A stretch of 22,810 bases of DNA from an uncultured Acetatifactor sp. Its GTDB lineage: Bacteria; Bacillota; Clostridia; Lachnospirales; Lachnospiraceae. How positions within the stretch are numbered: position 1 is the first letter of the stretch; each line of letters begins with the position of its first letter. The notes below the pieces were generated by a model. The model was not told the DNA's origin. It saw nothing but the letters and a program-made list of their open reading frames with translations, and did not search any database. The stretch covers positions 1 through 22,810 of the forward strand of contig CAQUWW010000041.1 of the NCBI GenBank assembly GCA_948896875.1. Reading direction: 5' to 3'. Both the position numbers and the translations under genes were made by a program. This document shows, one piece after another, positions 7,893 to 15,926 of this stretch.

Positions 7893-10025
7893 TCACGATT
7901 CATGATGTATCTCCGGAATAAAAGTCCTGGTAATCAGGCCGTCTTCCTCAAAAGCTTTCTTCGCTTCCGCAGCCGCTTCCACACAGAACTCCTTCTGAGA
8001 GCACCATGCCTGCTGCCCCCTTTTACTTACTTTCTCATACGTACCATTCCCACGCAGCACGGATGCCTTCACATTATCCCGCAGCTGGCTCTGAAGGATA
8101 TGCAGCAGTTTTTCTTTCAGTTCCGGCTGGTCCACCGGGAACAGTATTTCCACACGCCTCTCCAGGTTCCGGGGCATCCAGTCCGCGCTGCCGCAGTAAA
8201 TCTCATAATGCTCGTCATTTTCAAAATAGAATATTCTGCTGTGTTCCAGGAAATCCCCTACAATGGAACGTACCGTAATATTCTCGCTGATCCCCTTGAT
8301 TCCTGTCTTCAGACAGCAGATGCCTCTGACAATCAGATCAATCTTCACTCCGGCAGACGACGCGGCGTACAGGGATGCAATGATATCCTGATCACACAGC
8401 GAATTCATCTTGGCAATAATCCGCGCAGGTCTTCCGTCCAGAGCATACCGTCTCTCCCGTTCAATGAGATACTGGAACCTTTTTTTCAGCCACAGAGGCG
8501 CCACAGACAGCTTGTTCCATACCAATGGCTCGGAATATCCTGACAGCATATTGAAAACAGCTGTGGCATCCTCACCGATGGACTCCGAACAGGTCAGAAG
8601 CCCTATGTCTGTGTATAATTTTGCCGTGGCATCGTTATAATTGCCGGTACCCAGATGCACATACCGGCGGATGCCATCCTCTTCCCTGCGTACCACCAGC
8701 GTAATCTTGCTGTGGGTCTTCAGCCCCACCAGACCATAGATGACATGGCAGCCCGCTTTCTCCAGCATCCTGGCCCACACGATATTGTTCTCCTCGTCGA
8801 AACGAGCCTTTAATTCCACCAGAACCGACACCTGTTTGCCATTTTCCGCGGCCTGTGCCAAAGCCGCAATAATAGGCGAATGTCCGCTGACACGGTACAG
8901 CGTCTGCTTGATGGCCAGGACCTCCGGATCTCTGGCTGCCTGACGGATAAATTCCACCACAGGTTCAAAGGTCTGATACGGGTGATGCAGAAGAATATCA
9001 TTCCTGCGGATTTCATCAAATATGGTACAGCCGGTTGGCAGCTGCGGCACCGGCTGCGGAATATGCCTGGGCGCTTTGAAGTGTTCAAACCCTTCCAGTC
9101 CGTACATTTTCATCAGCACAGTCAGATCCAGAGGACCGTCTATTGCATAAATATTTGTCTCCTCGATTCGAAGCTCATCCCGAAGAACTTTCAGCAGTCT
9201 TTTGTCACAATGTGCCGCCACCTCCAGACGAATGGCCTCGCCCCACTGTCTCTTTTTCAACTGCTTTTCAATCTCTTTCAGCAGATCCGCCGCCTCGTCT
9301 TCCTCGATGGTCAGATCCGCATTTCGCATGATTCTGAAAGGATAGGCACATTCGATATCATAATTCAGGAACAGCTTATGCATATTCCTTTCGATGATTT
9401 CCTCCAGAAAGATAATCTTTCTGGATTCTCCTCCTGTTGGAAGCTCAATGATACGGCTGAGCACCCCCGGCACCTGCACAGTGGCAAATTCAAGCTCCTC
9501 TCCGCTGTCCTTCTTGCGGACCAGAGCCGCAATATTCAACGTTTTATTCCGAATCAGCGGAAACGGCCTGGAAGAATCCACCGCCATAGGTGTCAATACC
9601 GGATATACATTTTCTTCAAAATACTGATCCACAAAAGCTGCTTCCTTCTTGGTCAGATCCTCATACCTGCGTATCACCTGCAGACCGTTCTGCTTCAATT
9701 TGGGCAGAAGCGAACGATTATAAGTAGTATATTGTAAATCTACCAGCTCGTGGATCGCCACATCCAGTCTGGCCAGCTGCTCTTTGGGCGTCAGCCCCGC
9801 TATATCCGGTTTCTGGTATTTTGCATTGACCATATCCTTCAGAGAGGCCACCCGGATCATAAAAAATTCATCCAGGTTGGAAGCGGTTATCCCCAAAAAT
9901 TTCAACCGTTCAAACAGAGGAGTGTTCTTATCTCTGGCCTCATTCAACACTCTGTGATTAAACAGAATCCAACTGATCTCCCTGTTGGTATAATATTTCG
10001 GATCATAAAAATCAATTTCTCCCAT
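7893..10025 (-). CDS. ppk1: Polyphosphate kinase 1
   Basis: PPK1 polymerises the gamma-phosphate of ATP into polyphosphate, reversibly. The 710-residue length is typical. All four family regions are present: N-terminal domain NREISWILFNHRVL (14-27), LGITASNLDEFFMIRV (44-59), then the two phospholipase D-like domains. The autophosphorylated His is in LKTHSKITLVVRR (His438), followed by YVHLGTGNYND. The second conserved His is in LEHSR (His595), and the late motif is GSADWMPRNLERR. I chose the ATG at 10025, which follows GGGGTGAAAGCT; a GTG at 10034 would add three residues. It is 15 bases behind ppx and 23 ahead of maf, so polyphosphate synthesis and degradation are probably co-transcribed. 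Confidence 0.97.
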   Translation of the reverse strand: MGEIDFYDPKYYTNREISWILFNHRVLNEARDKNTPLFERLKFLGITASNLDEFFMIRVASLKDMVNAKYQKPDIAGLTPKEQLARLDVAIHELVDLQYTTYNRSLLPKLKQNGLQVIRRYEDLTKKEAAFVDQYFEENVYPVLTPMAVDSSRPFPLIRNKTLNIAALVRKKDSGEELEFATVQVPGVLSRIIELPTGGESRKIIFLEEIIERNMHKLFLNYDIECAYPFRIMRNADLTIEEDEAADLLKEIEKQLKKRQWGEAIRLEVAAHCDKRLLKVLRDELRIEETNIYAIDGPLDLTVLMKMYGLEGFEHFKAPRHIPQPVPQLPTGCTIFDEIRRNDILLHHPYQTFEPVVEFIRQAARDPEVLAIKQTLYRVSGHSPIIAALAQAAENGKQVSVLVELKARFDEENNIVWARMLEKAGCHVIYGLVGLKTHSKITLVVRREEDGIRRYVHLGTGNYNDATAKLYTDIGLLTCSESIGEDATAVFNMLSGYSEPLVWNKLSVAPLWLKKRFQYLIERERRYALDGRPARIIAKMNSLCDQDIIASLYAASSAGVKIDLIVRGICCLKTGIKGISENITVRSIVGDFLEHSRIFYFENDEHYEIYCGSADWMPRNLERRVEILFPVDQPELKEKLLHILQSQLRDNVKASVLRGNGTYEKVSKRGQQAWCSQKEFCVEAAAEAKKAFEEDGLITRTFIPEIHHES

Positions 10026-10040
10026 AGCTTTCACCCCATT

Positions 10041-11582
10041 TTAAAATATTTTTTTCTGCTTCAACACAGGTTCCACACTGAATACCTCTTTAAAAAAGTC
10101 CCCATTTGCCTCAAAAAAGCCCTTTTCCAAAGTCATATCCTCCTGGGTATCCACAGCAAGTATTAACTGGTTTTCCTTTAGAACAACTTTCAGATTCTTT
10201 AATTTCTGCTTGTGGCTTCTGTCCAGACTGTTCGCCAGCCGTAAGATAGCCGTCAGCTTCGCCACAATCAGGAAGGATTCTCTGCTCAGATCCATATCCG
10301 TCTCCGGTCCGTCATACACAAATTTGCTGTGATTGAACCGGACCACATTGGCAACGATTTCTCTCTCCTGGTGGGAGAGACCGATAATCTCCGTAGCCAT
10401 AACAATCTGGTAGGAAGTCTCGCCGATATTCACCAGACTGATATACTTTCCGCAGTCATGAAGTATGGCGGCCAGCCGCAGATAAAGACGTTCCCTCTTC
10501 CCCAGACCATGTACCCTTTTCATGCTGTCAAAAATAGTGGTGGTAAATTGTTCCAGCACCTCCGAACGCTTCCGGCTTCCCATATAACGTTTACTGATAT
10601 TGACGGCACAGGCTATGATATCTTCTTCAAAATCATGCTCTCCCTTGAGCATTTTAATCTTCTCCGCATATTCATAGGCAATACCGTCACAAAGTGTCAC
10701 GCCCGGCAGCCAGATCTGTTCGATTCCCATCATCTCCCCGATATATTTGATGAGAACAGCACAGATGAACAGCAAGGGCACCCGCTCTTCCGAAATATCC
10801 ATATAGCTTGCGATCTCAGCCGGATTCCTGCTGCGAAGCACATCATAAATCCTGTCGAATTCCTCCCGATCCAGGAAAGTTCTCCTCTCCGCCTTCCCTC
10901 TCTTCCGCAGCGCCCAGGGTGTGAGATAGTCATCCACCACAATCAGATTCCGAATCTCTTTATCCTTCAGATAAAGCTTTTTATAAGTATCCAGTCTGGC
11001 CATGGCCATCTCGTTGATCAGCTCCTCTGTCTGGGAACTTTTTACTGAAAAACGATTCAGATAATCCTGCAGACGCAGGACACCCAGACGCAGGTTCTGA
11101 GTGGACACCAGTGTATCCTTATCAAACAGCGACAGCTGGATACTGCCCCCTCCGATATCCAGTATAGCGGTTTTCTCCTCGATAATCTTCCGGAAGCTGT
11201 CCCCCTTGGAGGCAACAGATTTGTAATCCAGAAAGCGCTGCTCGGAATTGCTCAGCGTCTCCACCCGGATTCCTGTTCGCTGGGCAATCTGATCCTGCAC
11301 AATGGTGGTATTCTGCGTCTCCCGTATGGCGCTTGTGCCATAGGCCTTATAACCCACCACTCTGTATGACCGCATAATATCTGAAAAATCTTTCAGTGTC
11401 CGGCAGAGCTCATCCATTTTTTCATTGCTGATCTTGCCCATTGCAAAGGTATCCGAACCCAGATCCAGCCGCTTTGTCACACAGTCGATCTCCCGCATAT
11501 TGTCCTTGCCGGAAAATTCGAATATCTTGAGGGTCAGTTCATAGCTGCCCACATCAATCGCCGCAAAAGTTTTGATAGCCAT
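10041..11582 (-). CDS. ppx: Ppx/GppA phosphatase with C-terminal HD domain
   Basis: This family removes terminal phosphate from polyphosphate and/or hydrolyses pppGpp. The 513-residue product has an actin-like N-terminal fold with AAIDVGSYELTLKIFE (7-22), YGTSAIRET (81-89), SNSEQRF (Glu114, the expected catalytic position) and the phosphate-binding ILDIGGGSIQL (140-150). The C-terminal half is an HD-type domain with RLAAILHDCGKYISL (369-383, His375-Asp376) and RFNHS. The start has an excellent AGGAGG site five bases ahead. It directly precedes ppk1. Upstream lie 227 bases occupied by two large palindromes, so its own promoter is not obvious and expression may come from the pheA/AAA ATPase transcript. 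Confidence 0.93.
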   Translation of the reverse strand: MAIKTFAAIDVGSYELTLKIFEFSGKDNMREIDCVTKRLDLGSDTFAMGKISNEKMDELCRTLKDFSDIMRSYRVVGYKAYGTSAIRETQNTTIVQDQIAQRTGIRVETLSNSEQRFLDYKSVASKGDSFRKIIEEKTAILDIGGGSIQLSLFDKDTLVSTQNLRLGVLRLQDYLNRFSVKSSQTEELINEMAMARLDTYKKLYLKDKEIRNLIVVDDYLTPWALRKRGKAERRTFLDREEFDRIYDVLRSRNPAEIASYMDISEERVPLLFICAVLIKYIGEMMGIEQIWLPGVTLCDGIAYEYAEKIKMLKGEHDFEEDIIACAVNISKRYMGSRKRSEVLEQFTTTIFDSMKRVHGLGKRERLYLRLAAILHDCGKYISLVNIGETSYQIVMATEIIGLSHQEREIVANVVRFNHSKFVYDGPETDMDLSRESFLIVAKLTAILRLANSLDRSHKQKLKNLKVVLKENQLILAVDTQEDMTLEKGFFEANGDFFKEVFSVEPVLKQKKIF

Positions 11583-11604
11583 GTTTGCCTCCTATTCCAG
11601 TTCC

Positions 11605-11698
11605 GGAGTATTCCTGTAAATGCCCTTCCTCTGAGATAAATTTCCGGCAGCATAGAGACGCTTCCGTAAATTTATCTGGGCATTTTCAGAAATACTCC
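11605..11698. repeat. Palindromic unit 1 of a tandem pair, about 94 nt
   Basis: Outer arms 11605-11625 and 11678-11698 match as inverted repeats at 19 of 21 positions. Inner arms 11634-11651 and 11660-11677 match at 16 of 18. An 8-base loop (11652-11659) caps it, and an 8-base bulge (11626-11633, TTCCTCTG) lies only on the left side. The core 11618-11692 is identical to unit 2 except for one loop base. It sits between the AAA ATPase gene and ppx and should form a very stable RNA hairpin in the co-transcript. No transposase or known element is visible. Confidence 0.92.
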
Positions 11699-11711
11699 TG
11701 ATTCCAGTTCC

Positions 11712-11805
11712 GCAGGGTTTCTGCAAATGCCCTTCCTCTGAGATAAATTTCCGGCAGCATAGAGATGCTTCCGTAAATTTATCTGGGCATTTTCAGAAAC
11801 TCTGC
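11712..11805. repeat. Palindromic unit 2 of a tandem pair, about 94 nt
   Basis: This unit has the same architecture as unit 1, shifted by 107 bases: outer arms 11712-11732 and 11785-11805 (19 of 21 matching), inner arms 11741-11758 and 11767-11784 (16 of 18), loop 11759-11766, left-side bulge 11733-11740. Compared with unit 1, its outer arm changed at several places, but the partner arm changed to match (G-C to C-G, A-T to G-C, T-A to G-T). It ends four bases before the stop codon of the AAA ATPase gene. Confidence 0.92.
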
Positions 11806-11809
11806 TGTT

Positions 11810-13141
11810 TTAGTTCCGCAGTGTTCCGCAGATATAATCGATAAATTGCTGGGCGGTGCGGCCGGAAAGGCCTCCGTGGGACAGTTCCCATTTATTTGCC
11901 TCCAGCAGCAGTTCTTCCTCCGGCATTGTCACGCCGCTTCGCTCCGCCAGGGCTTTTACAATGCCCTGGAACTGCTTTTTGTCCGGCGCTCCGAAGTAGA
12001 TCGTCACGCCGAAGCGGTATACCAGAGACAGCTTTTCCTGTACGGTGTCGCTGGTATGCATATCCTGTCGTATCTCTTCCTTGTCGCCGTAATTCTCCCG
12101 GATGAGGTGTCTGCGGTTGGAGGTGGCGTAAATCAGCACATTTTCCGGTTTCTTTTCCAGCCCGCCCTCAATGACGGCTTTCAGGTATTTATATTCTATC
12201 TCAAATTCTTCAAAGCTCAGATCATCCATGAAAAGTATAAATTTATAATTACGCCCTTTGATCTGATTGATGACCTCGTTCAACTCCTGGAACTGGTGCT
12301 TATATACTTCAATAATCCTCAGTCCTCTGTCATAGTACTCGTTGGCAATCGCCTTGATGCAGGAGGATTTACCCGTCCCGGCATCGCCGAACAACAGGCA
12401 GTTATTTGCCTTTCTCCCGGCCACGAAGGCTTCCGTATTGTCAATCAGCTTTTTCTTCTGAATTTCATAGCCTACCAGATCATCCAACCGCACGTGCAGG
12501 ATGCGCGGAATGGGCTCCACAGAAACGCCCTGCTCCGTCCTGTGCCCGATGCGGAAGCATTTGTAAAGTCCGAACTTTCCGACACCGTATTTTCGATAAA
12601 ATTCCGTCAAAATCTCTTTCATGTCTTCCGCGCTGTCGCTCTGTCCCAGCTCTTTTGCCAGTCCGCAGATACATTCGCATATTCGGGAATTGTAGACCCC
12701 CCTGTCCGCGCTGCTTCCTTCGTAATGTTCCACCAAGGGAAATCCCTTCACCGCAAGCTTCCGGCACAGCGGTGCAAAATCATAATCCAACAGCTCTTTG
12801 AAAATTTCCATGTCATGGAGTACCGCCTCATTGATGGTTCCCCCCATCTCTCCGCGCATCTCACAGCCCCGGCTGTAACCATTCTCACAGGTCACAAGCA
12901 GATGAGCCAGATAGCAATGCCACAGATTGCCATGGAAACCATAGACTCCAGCCTGAGCGATGAGCTCGTGCATACATTCATAAAATTCTCCAGACTGATT
13001 TCGGATCGGATTTTCCCCGCTCTCCAATGGCGTATCCAGAACGCCGTCCTCATATTTTGATACCAGATCATCCAGCCGGGCCAGCAGCCTGTCCCTGCCC
13101 TCCGGAAACTCTCTGTACACCATCAATTCCTGTATTCTCAT
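11810..13141 (-). CDS. AAA ATPase of the DUF815 type
   Basis: A 443-residue soluble protein whose C-terminal half is an AAA ATPase: Walker A GDAGTGKSS (252-260), Walker B FILFMDDLSF (301-310), sensor-1-like IYATSNRRH (337-345) and a late YRFG-TIYF segment with a C-terminal lid (HGGLSGRTAQQFIDY). These fit the DUF815 family, whose function is not established. The N-terminal 210 residues are helical with many Cys and His (for example CEMRGEMGG, ICECICG) and I do not recognise a domain. The gene begins 22 bases after pheA, so both are probably co-transcribed. The last codons contain CTGCGGAAC twice, the same sequence that borders each downstream palindrome. Confidence 0.88.
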   Translation of the reverse strand: MRIQELMVYREFPEGRDRLLARLDDLVSKYEDGVLDTPLESGENPIRNQSGEFYECMHELIAQAGVYGFHGNLWHCYLAHLLVTCENGYSRGCEMRGEMGGTINEAVLHDMEIFKELLDYDFAPLCRKLAVKGFPLVEHYEGSSADRGVYNSRICECICGLAKELGQSDSAEDMKEILTEFYRKYGVGKFGLYKCFRIGHRTEQGVSVEPIPRILHVRLDDLVGYEIQKKKLIDNTEAFVAGRKANNCLLFGDAGTGKSSCIKAIANEYYDRGLRIIEVYKHQFQELNEVINQIKGRNYKFILFMDDLSFEEFEIEYKYLKAVIEGGLEKKPENVLIYATSNRRHLIRENYGDKEEIRQDMHTSDTVQEKLSLVYRFGVTIYFGAPDKKQFQGIVKALAERSGVTMPEEELLLEANKWELSHGGLSGRTAQQFIDYICGTLRN

Positions 13142-13163
13142 CCTTCACCCTTTCATCCATTTT

Positions 13164-14288
13164 TTAATAATTTCCCAGAATCTTCATATTCCTGGCCTCG
13201 TCTCTCAGTCCTCTCAAGGCATTTTTCACGGCGCTGTCCGCCAGATTTCCCTCAAAATCAATGAAAAAGCGATACTCCCAGTTTCTATCCTCTATGGGAC
13301 GGCTCTCTATCTTTGTCATGTTCAAATTATTATAGATGAAATGAGACAGCATGTGATACAGAGAACCGCTCTCATGGGGCACCTCAAAACAAATACTGAC
13401 CTTTTTTGCCTCTTTCCTGAAGATCTTCTGGTTGGTCACAATGATAAATCTTGTGGAATTGTTGCCGGAATGATTTACCTTTCTCTGCAGCACCTCCAGT
13501 CCGTAAACCCCCGCCGCGTATTCGCTTGCGATGGCCGCCTGGGTTTTGTCCTGCTCATCCGCCACCTTTTGGGCCGCAAAGGCATTATTCTGCATACTGA
13601 TCTGGCGCCAGTCATGATTCTCCAGGTACCTGGCGCTCTGCATCAGCGACTGCGGATGGGAATAAACTGTCCGAATATCCCCAAGCTCCGCCCCCGGAAC
13701 GCCCAGAAGACAATGCTCAATGGGGATAATCTGTTCCCCTACAATATAATTCTCATACTCCTGCAGCAAATCATAAATTTCATTCACAATCCCGGCCGTG
13801 GAATTCTCAATGGGAAGCACTGCAAAGTCGGCGCTGCCCTCATCTATGGCATTCATGGCATCCCGGAAGGAATCCACATGAAAGCTGTTCACTGCCTCTC
13901 CAAAATACTCCACCATGGCCGCCTGGGAATAAGCTCCCTCCGCCCCCTGGAACACCACTCTGGCCTTGCCCGTCTCCAGCTCGTCCACACCGATAAAGGG
14001 AAGCTTTCCCAGACTGCCACTCTCCGATAAAAGCTGGTATTGAAGCTTTCTGCTCATGGACATGATCTGTTCAAAAAGCTCCTCCACCCCGACCCGGTTG
14101 AATTCATTGTGGGTCAGAGACCTGACCTTCGCCAGCTTTTCCATCTCCCGCTGCTTGTCGAAAACCTTCTTCCCTGTCGCAATCTTATATTCCGCCACCT
14201 GTCTGCAGAGATTCATACGTTTCTCGTATAATTCCACAATCTCTGCATCGACAATGTCAAGCTGTTCGCGCAATTCCAGTAAATCCAT
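13164..14288 (-). CDS. pheA: Bifunctional chorismate mutase / prephenate dehydratase
   Basis: The protein (374 residues) carries out the first two steps from chorismate to phenylpyruvate. Residues 1-85 are an AroQ-type chorismate mutase (LREQLDIVDAEIVELYEKR and KVFDKQREMEKL). Residues about 110-290 are prephenate dehydratase, with FQGAEGAYSQ (113-122), IENSTAGIVNEIYDLL (160-175) and the catalytic STRFIIV (TRF at 279-281). Residues 296-374 are an ACT domain with KIESRP (326-331), the phenylalanine-binding site; the usual GALY-type motif reads GSLYHML. Ribosome site AAAGGAG lies eight bases from the ATG. The leader is only about 60 bases and has no T-box or Phe-rich leader peptide. Feedback inhibition by phenylalanine is expected from the family. 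Confidence 0.97.
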   Translation of the reverse strand: MDLLELREQLDIVDAEIVELYEKRMNLCRQVAEYKIATGKKVFDKQREMEKLAKVRSLTHNEFNRVGVEELFEQIMSMSRKLQYQLLSESGSLGKLPFIGVDELETGKARVVFQGAEGAYSQAAMVEYFGEAVNSFHVDSFRDAMNAIDEGSADFAVLPIENSTAGIVNEIYDLLQEYENYIVGEQIIPIEHCLLGVPGAELGDIRTVYSHPQSLMQSARYLENHDWRQISMQNNAFAAQKVADEQDKTQAAIASEYAAGVYGLEVLQRKVNHSGNNSTRFIIVTNQKIFRKEAKKVSICFEVPHESGSLYHMLSHFIYNNLNMTKIESRPIEDRNWEYRFFIDFEGNLADSAVKNALRGLRDEARNMKILGNY

Positions 14289-14350
14289 TCCATTCGCTCC
14301 TTTATCTTTTCCATCTCTGAAGTTTTCTTGCTTTTCTATCTTTTTTCTAT

Positions 14351-14377
14351 ATTATACCAAATCAAGCTTGATAGCAA
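14351..14377 (-). promoter_or_regulatory. Promoter of pheA (extended -10)
   Basis: On the minus strand TATAAT (14351-14356) is preceded by TGG, giving an extended -10. A -35-like TTGCTA (14372-14377) is 15 bases away and TTGACT (14377-14382) is 20 bases away, both off-optimal. The extended -10 may compensate. It overlaps the divergent promoter at 14368-14396. Confidence 0.6.
14361..14372. promoter_or_regulatory. Perfect 12-bp palindrome between divergent promoters
   Basis: ATCAAGCTTGAT is a perfect palindrome. It lies in the spacer of the pheA promoter and overlaps the -35 box of the plus-strand promoter. A dimeric regulator bound here could control both genes. The regulator is unknown and none is encoded next to it. 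Confidence 0.5.
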
Positions 14378-14396
14378 GTCAAAAGGGGTGTAAAAT
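14368..14396 (+). promoter_or_regulatory. Promoter of the DUF5050-like gene
   Basis: TTGATA (14368-14373), exactly 17 bases, then TAAAAT (14391-14396), about 60 bases ahead of the ATG at 14458. Confidence 0.65.
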
Positions 14397-14457
14397 AAGA
14401 GAAGCCGCATCGACGGTAATAAATGCGGGAAAGATGCCTTGATGAATGGAGATTTAT

Positions 14458-15471
14458 ATGAATAAAGCAGTAAAAATTACGTTATCTGTGACAGCGGTTC
14501 TTATTCTTGCGGCTCTGGCAATCGTGATCATGCTCTCCCAGCGTGTGGCAATGAACCCGGAGGGGACTGTGGGAAACACCGCGGGCAATCTGAACAATGA
14601 CGGACTGTTCTGTGAATGTAACGGTACCGTTTATTTCTATAACGCATTCCCGGAAGGCGGCCTTTTCGCCATGAATCCGGACGAAAGCAATATCCGCAGG
14701 GTCAACAATCTCGAAGTCCGCAATATTCTGGCCGGAGGACGCTATCTATACTATTTCCACACCGGCAAATCCGCTATGGCTACAAGCTTCGGCAATGCTC
14801 TGGGGATCAAATCCTTCCAGCGAAGTAAACTGGACGGAAGCAATGCCACAACACTGAGCACCGATGTGGTGGTAACCGGACAGCTTGTGAATAATTATCT
14901 CTATCTGCTGACTTCCACCAATTCCGGGCCCTCTTTCTACAAAATGAAAATTGACAATTCCGACAAGATAATGCTGGCCGACTACCTCATTAACCCTGCC
15001 TGTGCGGAGAACGGCGTCATTTACTTCAATGGTACGCAAAGCGACCATTATCTCTACGGATTGAACACTGCCACAGATGTTCCCTACGAAATCTGGAGAG
15101 GAAATGTGTGGTATCCTATTGTAGAGGGCGATTATGTGTATTATATGGATGTGGCCAACGAGTATAGATTGTGTCGATATTCCCGATCTCAGGATGTGAT
15201 CGAGGTACTGACCCAGGATAGAGTTGACTGCTTCAACATGGGCGGCGGCTACATTTATTATCAGAAAAACGGCGACGATGCGAAGCTGATCTGCATGCGC
15301 ACGGACGGTACCGATGCGAAGACCGTTGCGGAAGGCAACTATACGAAAATCAACATGACTTCTCAGTATGTCTATTTCCAACAGTTTGGAGATGATTCCA
15401 CCATATATCATTCCCTGCTGGGAAGCAGTAGTTACGAGCCTTTTCATGGAGCAAGAGAAGCCACACAGTAA
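14458..15471 (+). CDS. Membrane-anchored DUF5050-like beta-propeller protein
   Basis: A 337-residue protein with one N-terminal membrane segment (about residues 7-27) and an extracytoplasmic remainder. It contains repeated blade-like units: GTVYFYNAF, GRYLYYFHTG, NNYLYLLTS, NGVIYFNG, GDYVYYMDV, GGYIYYQK and SQYVYFQQF, each followed by a segment such as LCRYSRSQ or LICMRTDGTDAKTV. This [G/N]xxYYF repeat is typical of DUF5050 propeller-like proteins in clostridia, often cell-surface associated. Function is unknown; ligand or protein binding is a guess. The ATG at 14458 has GGAG six bases ahead, while the ATG at 14446 has no good site. It is monocistronic, divergent from pheA, and ends in a terminator. 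Confidence 0.85.
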   Translation: MNKAVKITLSVTAVLILAALAIVIMLSQRVAMNPEGTVGNTAGNLNNDGLFCECNGTVYFYNAFPEGGLFAMNPDESNIRRVNNLEVRNILAGGRYLYYFHTGKSAMATSFGNALGIKSFQRSKLDGSNATTLSTDVVVTGQLVNNYLYLLTSTNSGPSFYKMKIDNSDKIMLADYLINPACAENGVIYFNGTQSDHYLYGLNTATDVPYEIWRGNVWYPIVEGDYVYYMDVANEYRLCRYSRSQDVIEVLTQDRVDCFNMGGGYIYYQKNGDDAKLICMRTDGTDAKTVAEGNYTKINMTSQYVYFQQFGDDSTIYHSLLGSSSYEPFHGAREATQ

Positions 15472-15488
15472 TCCTGGCGGCTTCTTTT
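15453..15488 (+). terminator. Terminator overlapping the end of the DUF5050-like gene
   Basis: AGAAGCC (15456-15462) pairs with GGCTTCT (15479-15485), followed by TTT. An inner CAG/CTG adds three pairs. The stem includes the last codons and stop of the gene. The short T run makes it moderately convincing. Confidence 0.55.
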
Positions 15489-15552
15489 CCTATGGCTTCT
15501 GAACTTCACACAGCCTTTCGATTCCCACGGAAAGCAAAACGGCTTCTACTCC

Positions 15553-15897
15553 TCATTCCTCGATATGGTCCAGTCCCTGACTGAGGATCGTCACAATATG
15601 GGAATCCGCCAGAGAATAGAATATAGTCTTGCCCTCCCGGCGGTTCTTCACCAGATCCATCTGCTTCAGCACCCGCAGCTGGTGGGAAATCGCCGACTGG
15701 GACATATTGAGCACAGCCGCAATATCGTACACACACATCTCGGAAGTGAGAAGCACATACAGAATTTTCAGCCTTGTTCCGTCCCCGAACACTTTGAAGA
15801 ATTCCGCCAGGTCCTGCAGCTCTTCCTCGGGAGGCATATTTTCGTCTATCTGTTTCAATGTCCTGTCATTCACATGAATGTATGCGTTTTCTTCCAT
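15553..15897 (-). CDS. ArsR/SmtB-family metal-sensing repressor
   Basis: The 114-residue product is a winged-helix ArsR repressor: LAEFFKVFGDGTRLKILYVLL (about 30-50), the recognition helix MSQSAISHQLRVLKQ (65-79) and the wing NRREGKTIFYSL. The last helix carries Asp98, His100, His111 and Glu114. Their spacing (0, +2, +13, +16) and identity match the alpha-5 zinc site described for SmtB (Asp104, His106, His117, Glu120). The alpha-3 Cys pair typical of CadC/ArsR is incomplete (Cys55, then Tyr57). Zinc or cobalt sensing is therefore likely. The start at 15897 follows AAGGGAGG at 11-12 bases. The frame is open further up to 16044 but that part is the tail of another gene. No metal exporter lies alongside. 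Confidence 0.88.
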   Translation of the reverse strand: MEENAYIHVNDRTLKQIDENMPPEEELQDLAEFFKVFGDGTRLKILYVLLTSEMCVYDIAAVLNMSQSAISHQLRVLKQMDLVKNRREGKTIFYSLADSHIVTILSQGLDHIEE

Positions 15898-15926
15898 GTC
15901 TGCTTCGTCCTCCCTTTTTAATGCCT

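Noticed and set aside
11605..11805. CRISPR array or short tandem repeat locus
   Set aside because: There are only two units, each a long palindrome with the same core and no variable spacers; no cas genes are present.
11605..11805. A protein-coding continuation through the palindromes
   Set aside because: One minus-strand frame is open through both units, but the 107-base period is not a multiple of three, so the two units would encode unrelated peptides; no start with a ribosome site supports it.
14289..14350. T-box or leader-peptide attenuator ahead of pheA
   Set aside because: The leader is only about 60 bases, has no T-box sequence, no terminator hairpin and no Phe-rich small frame.
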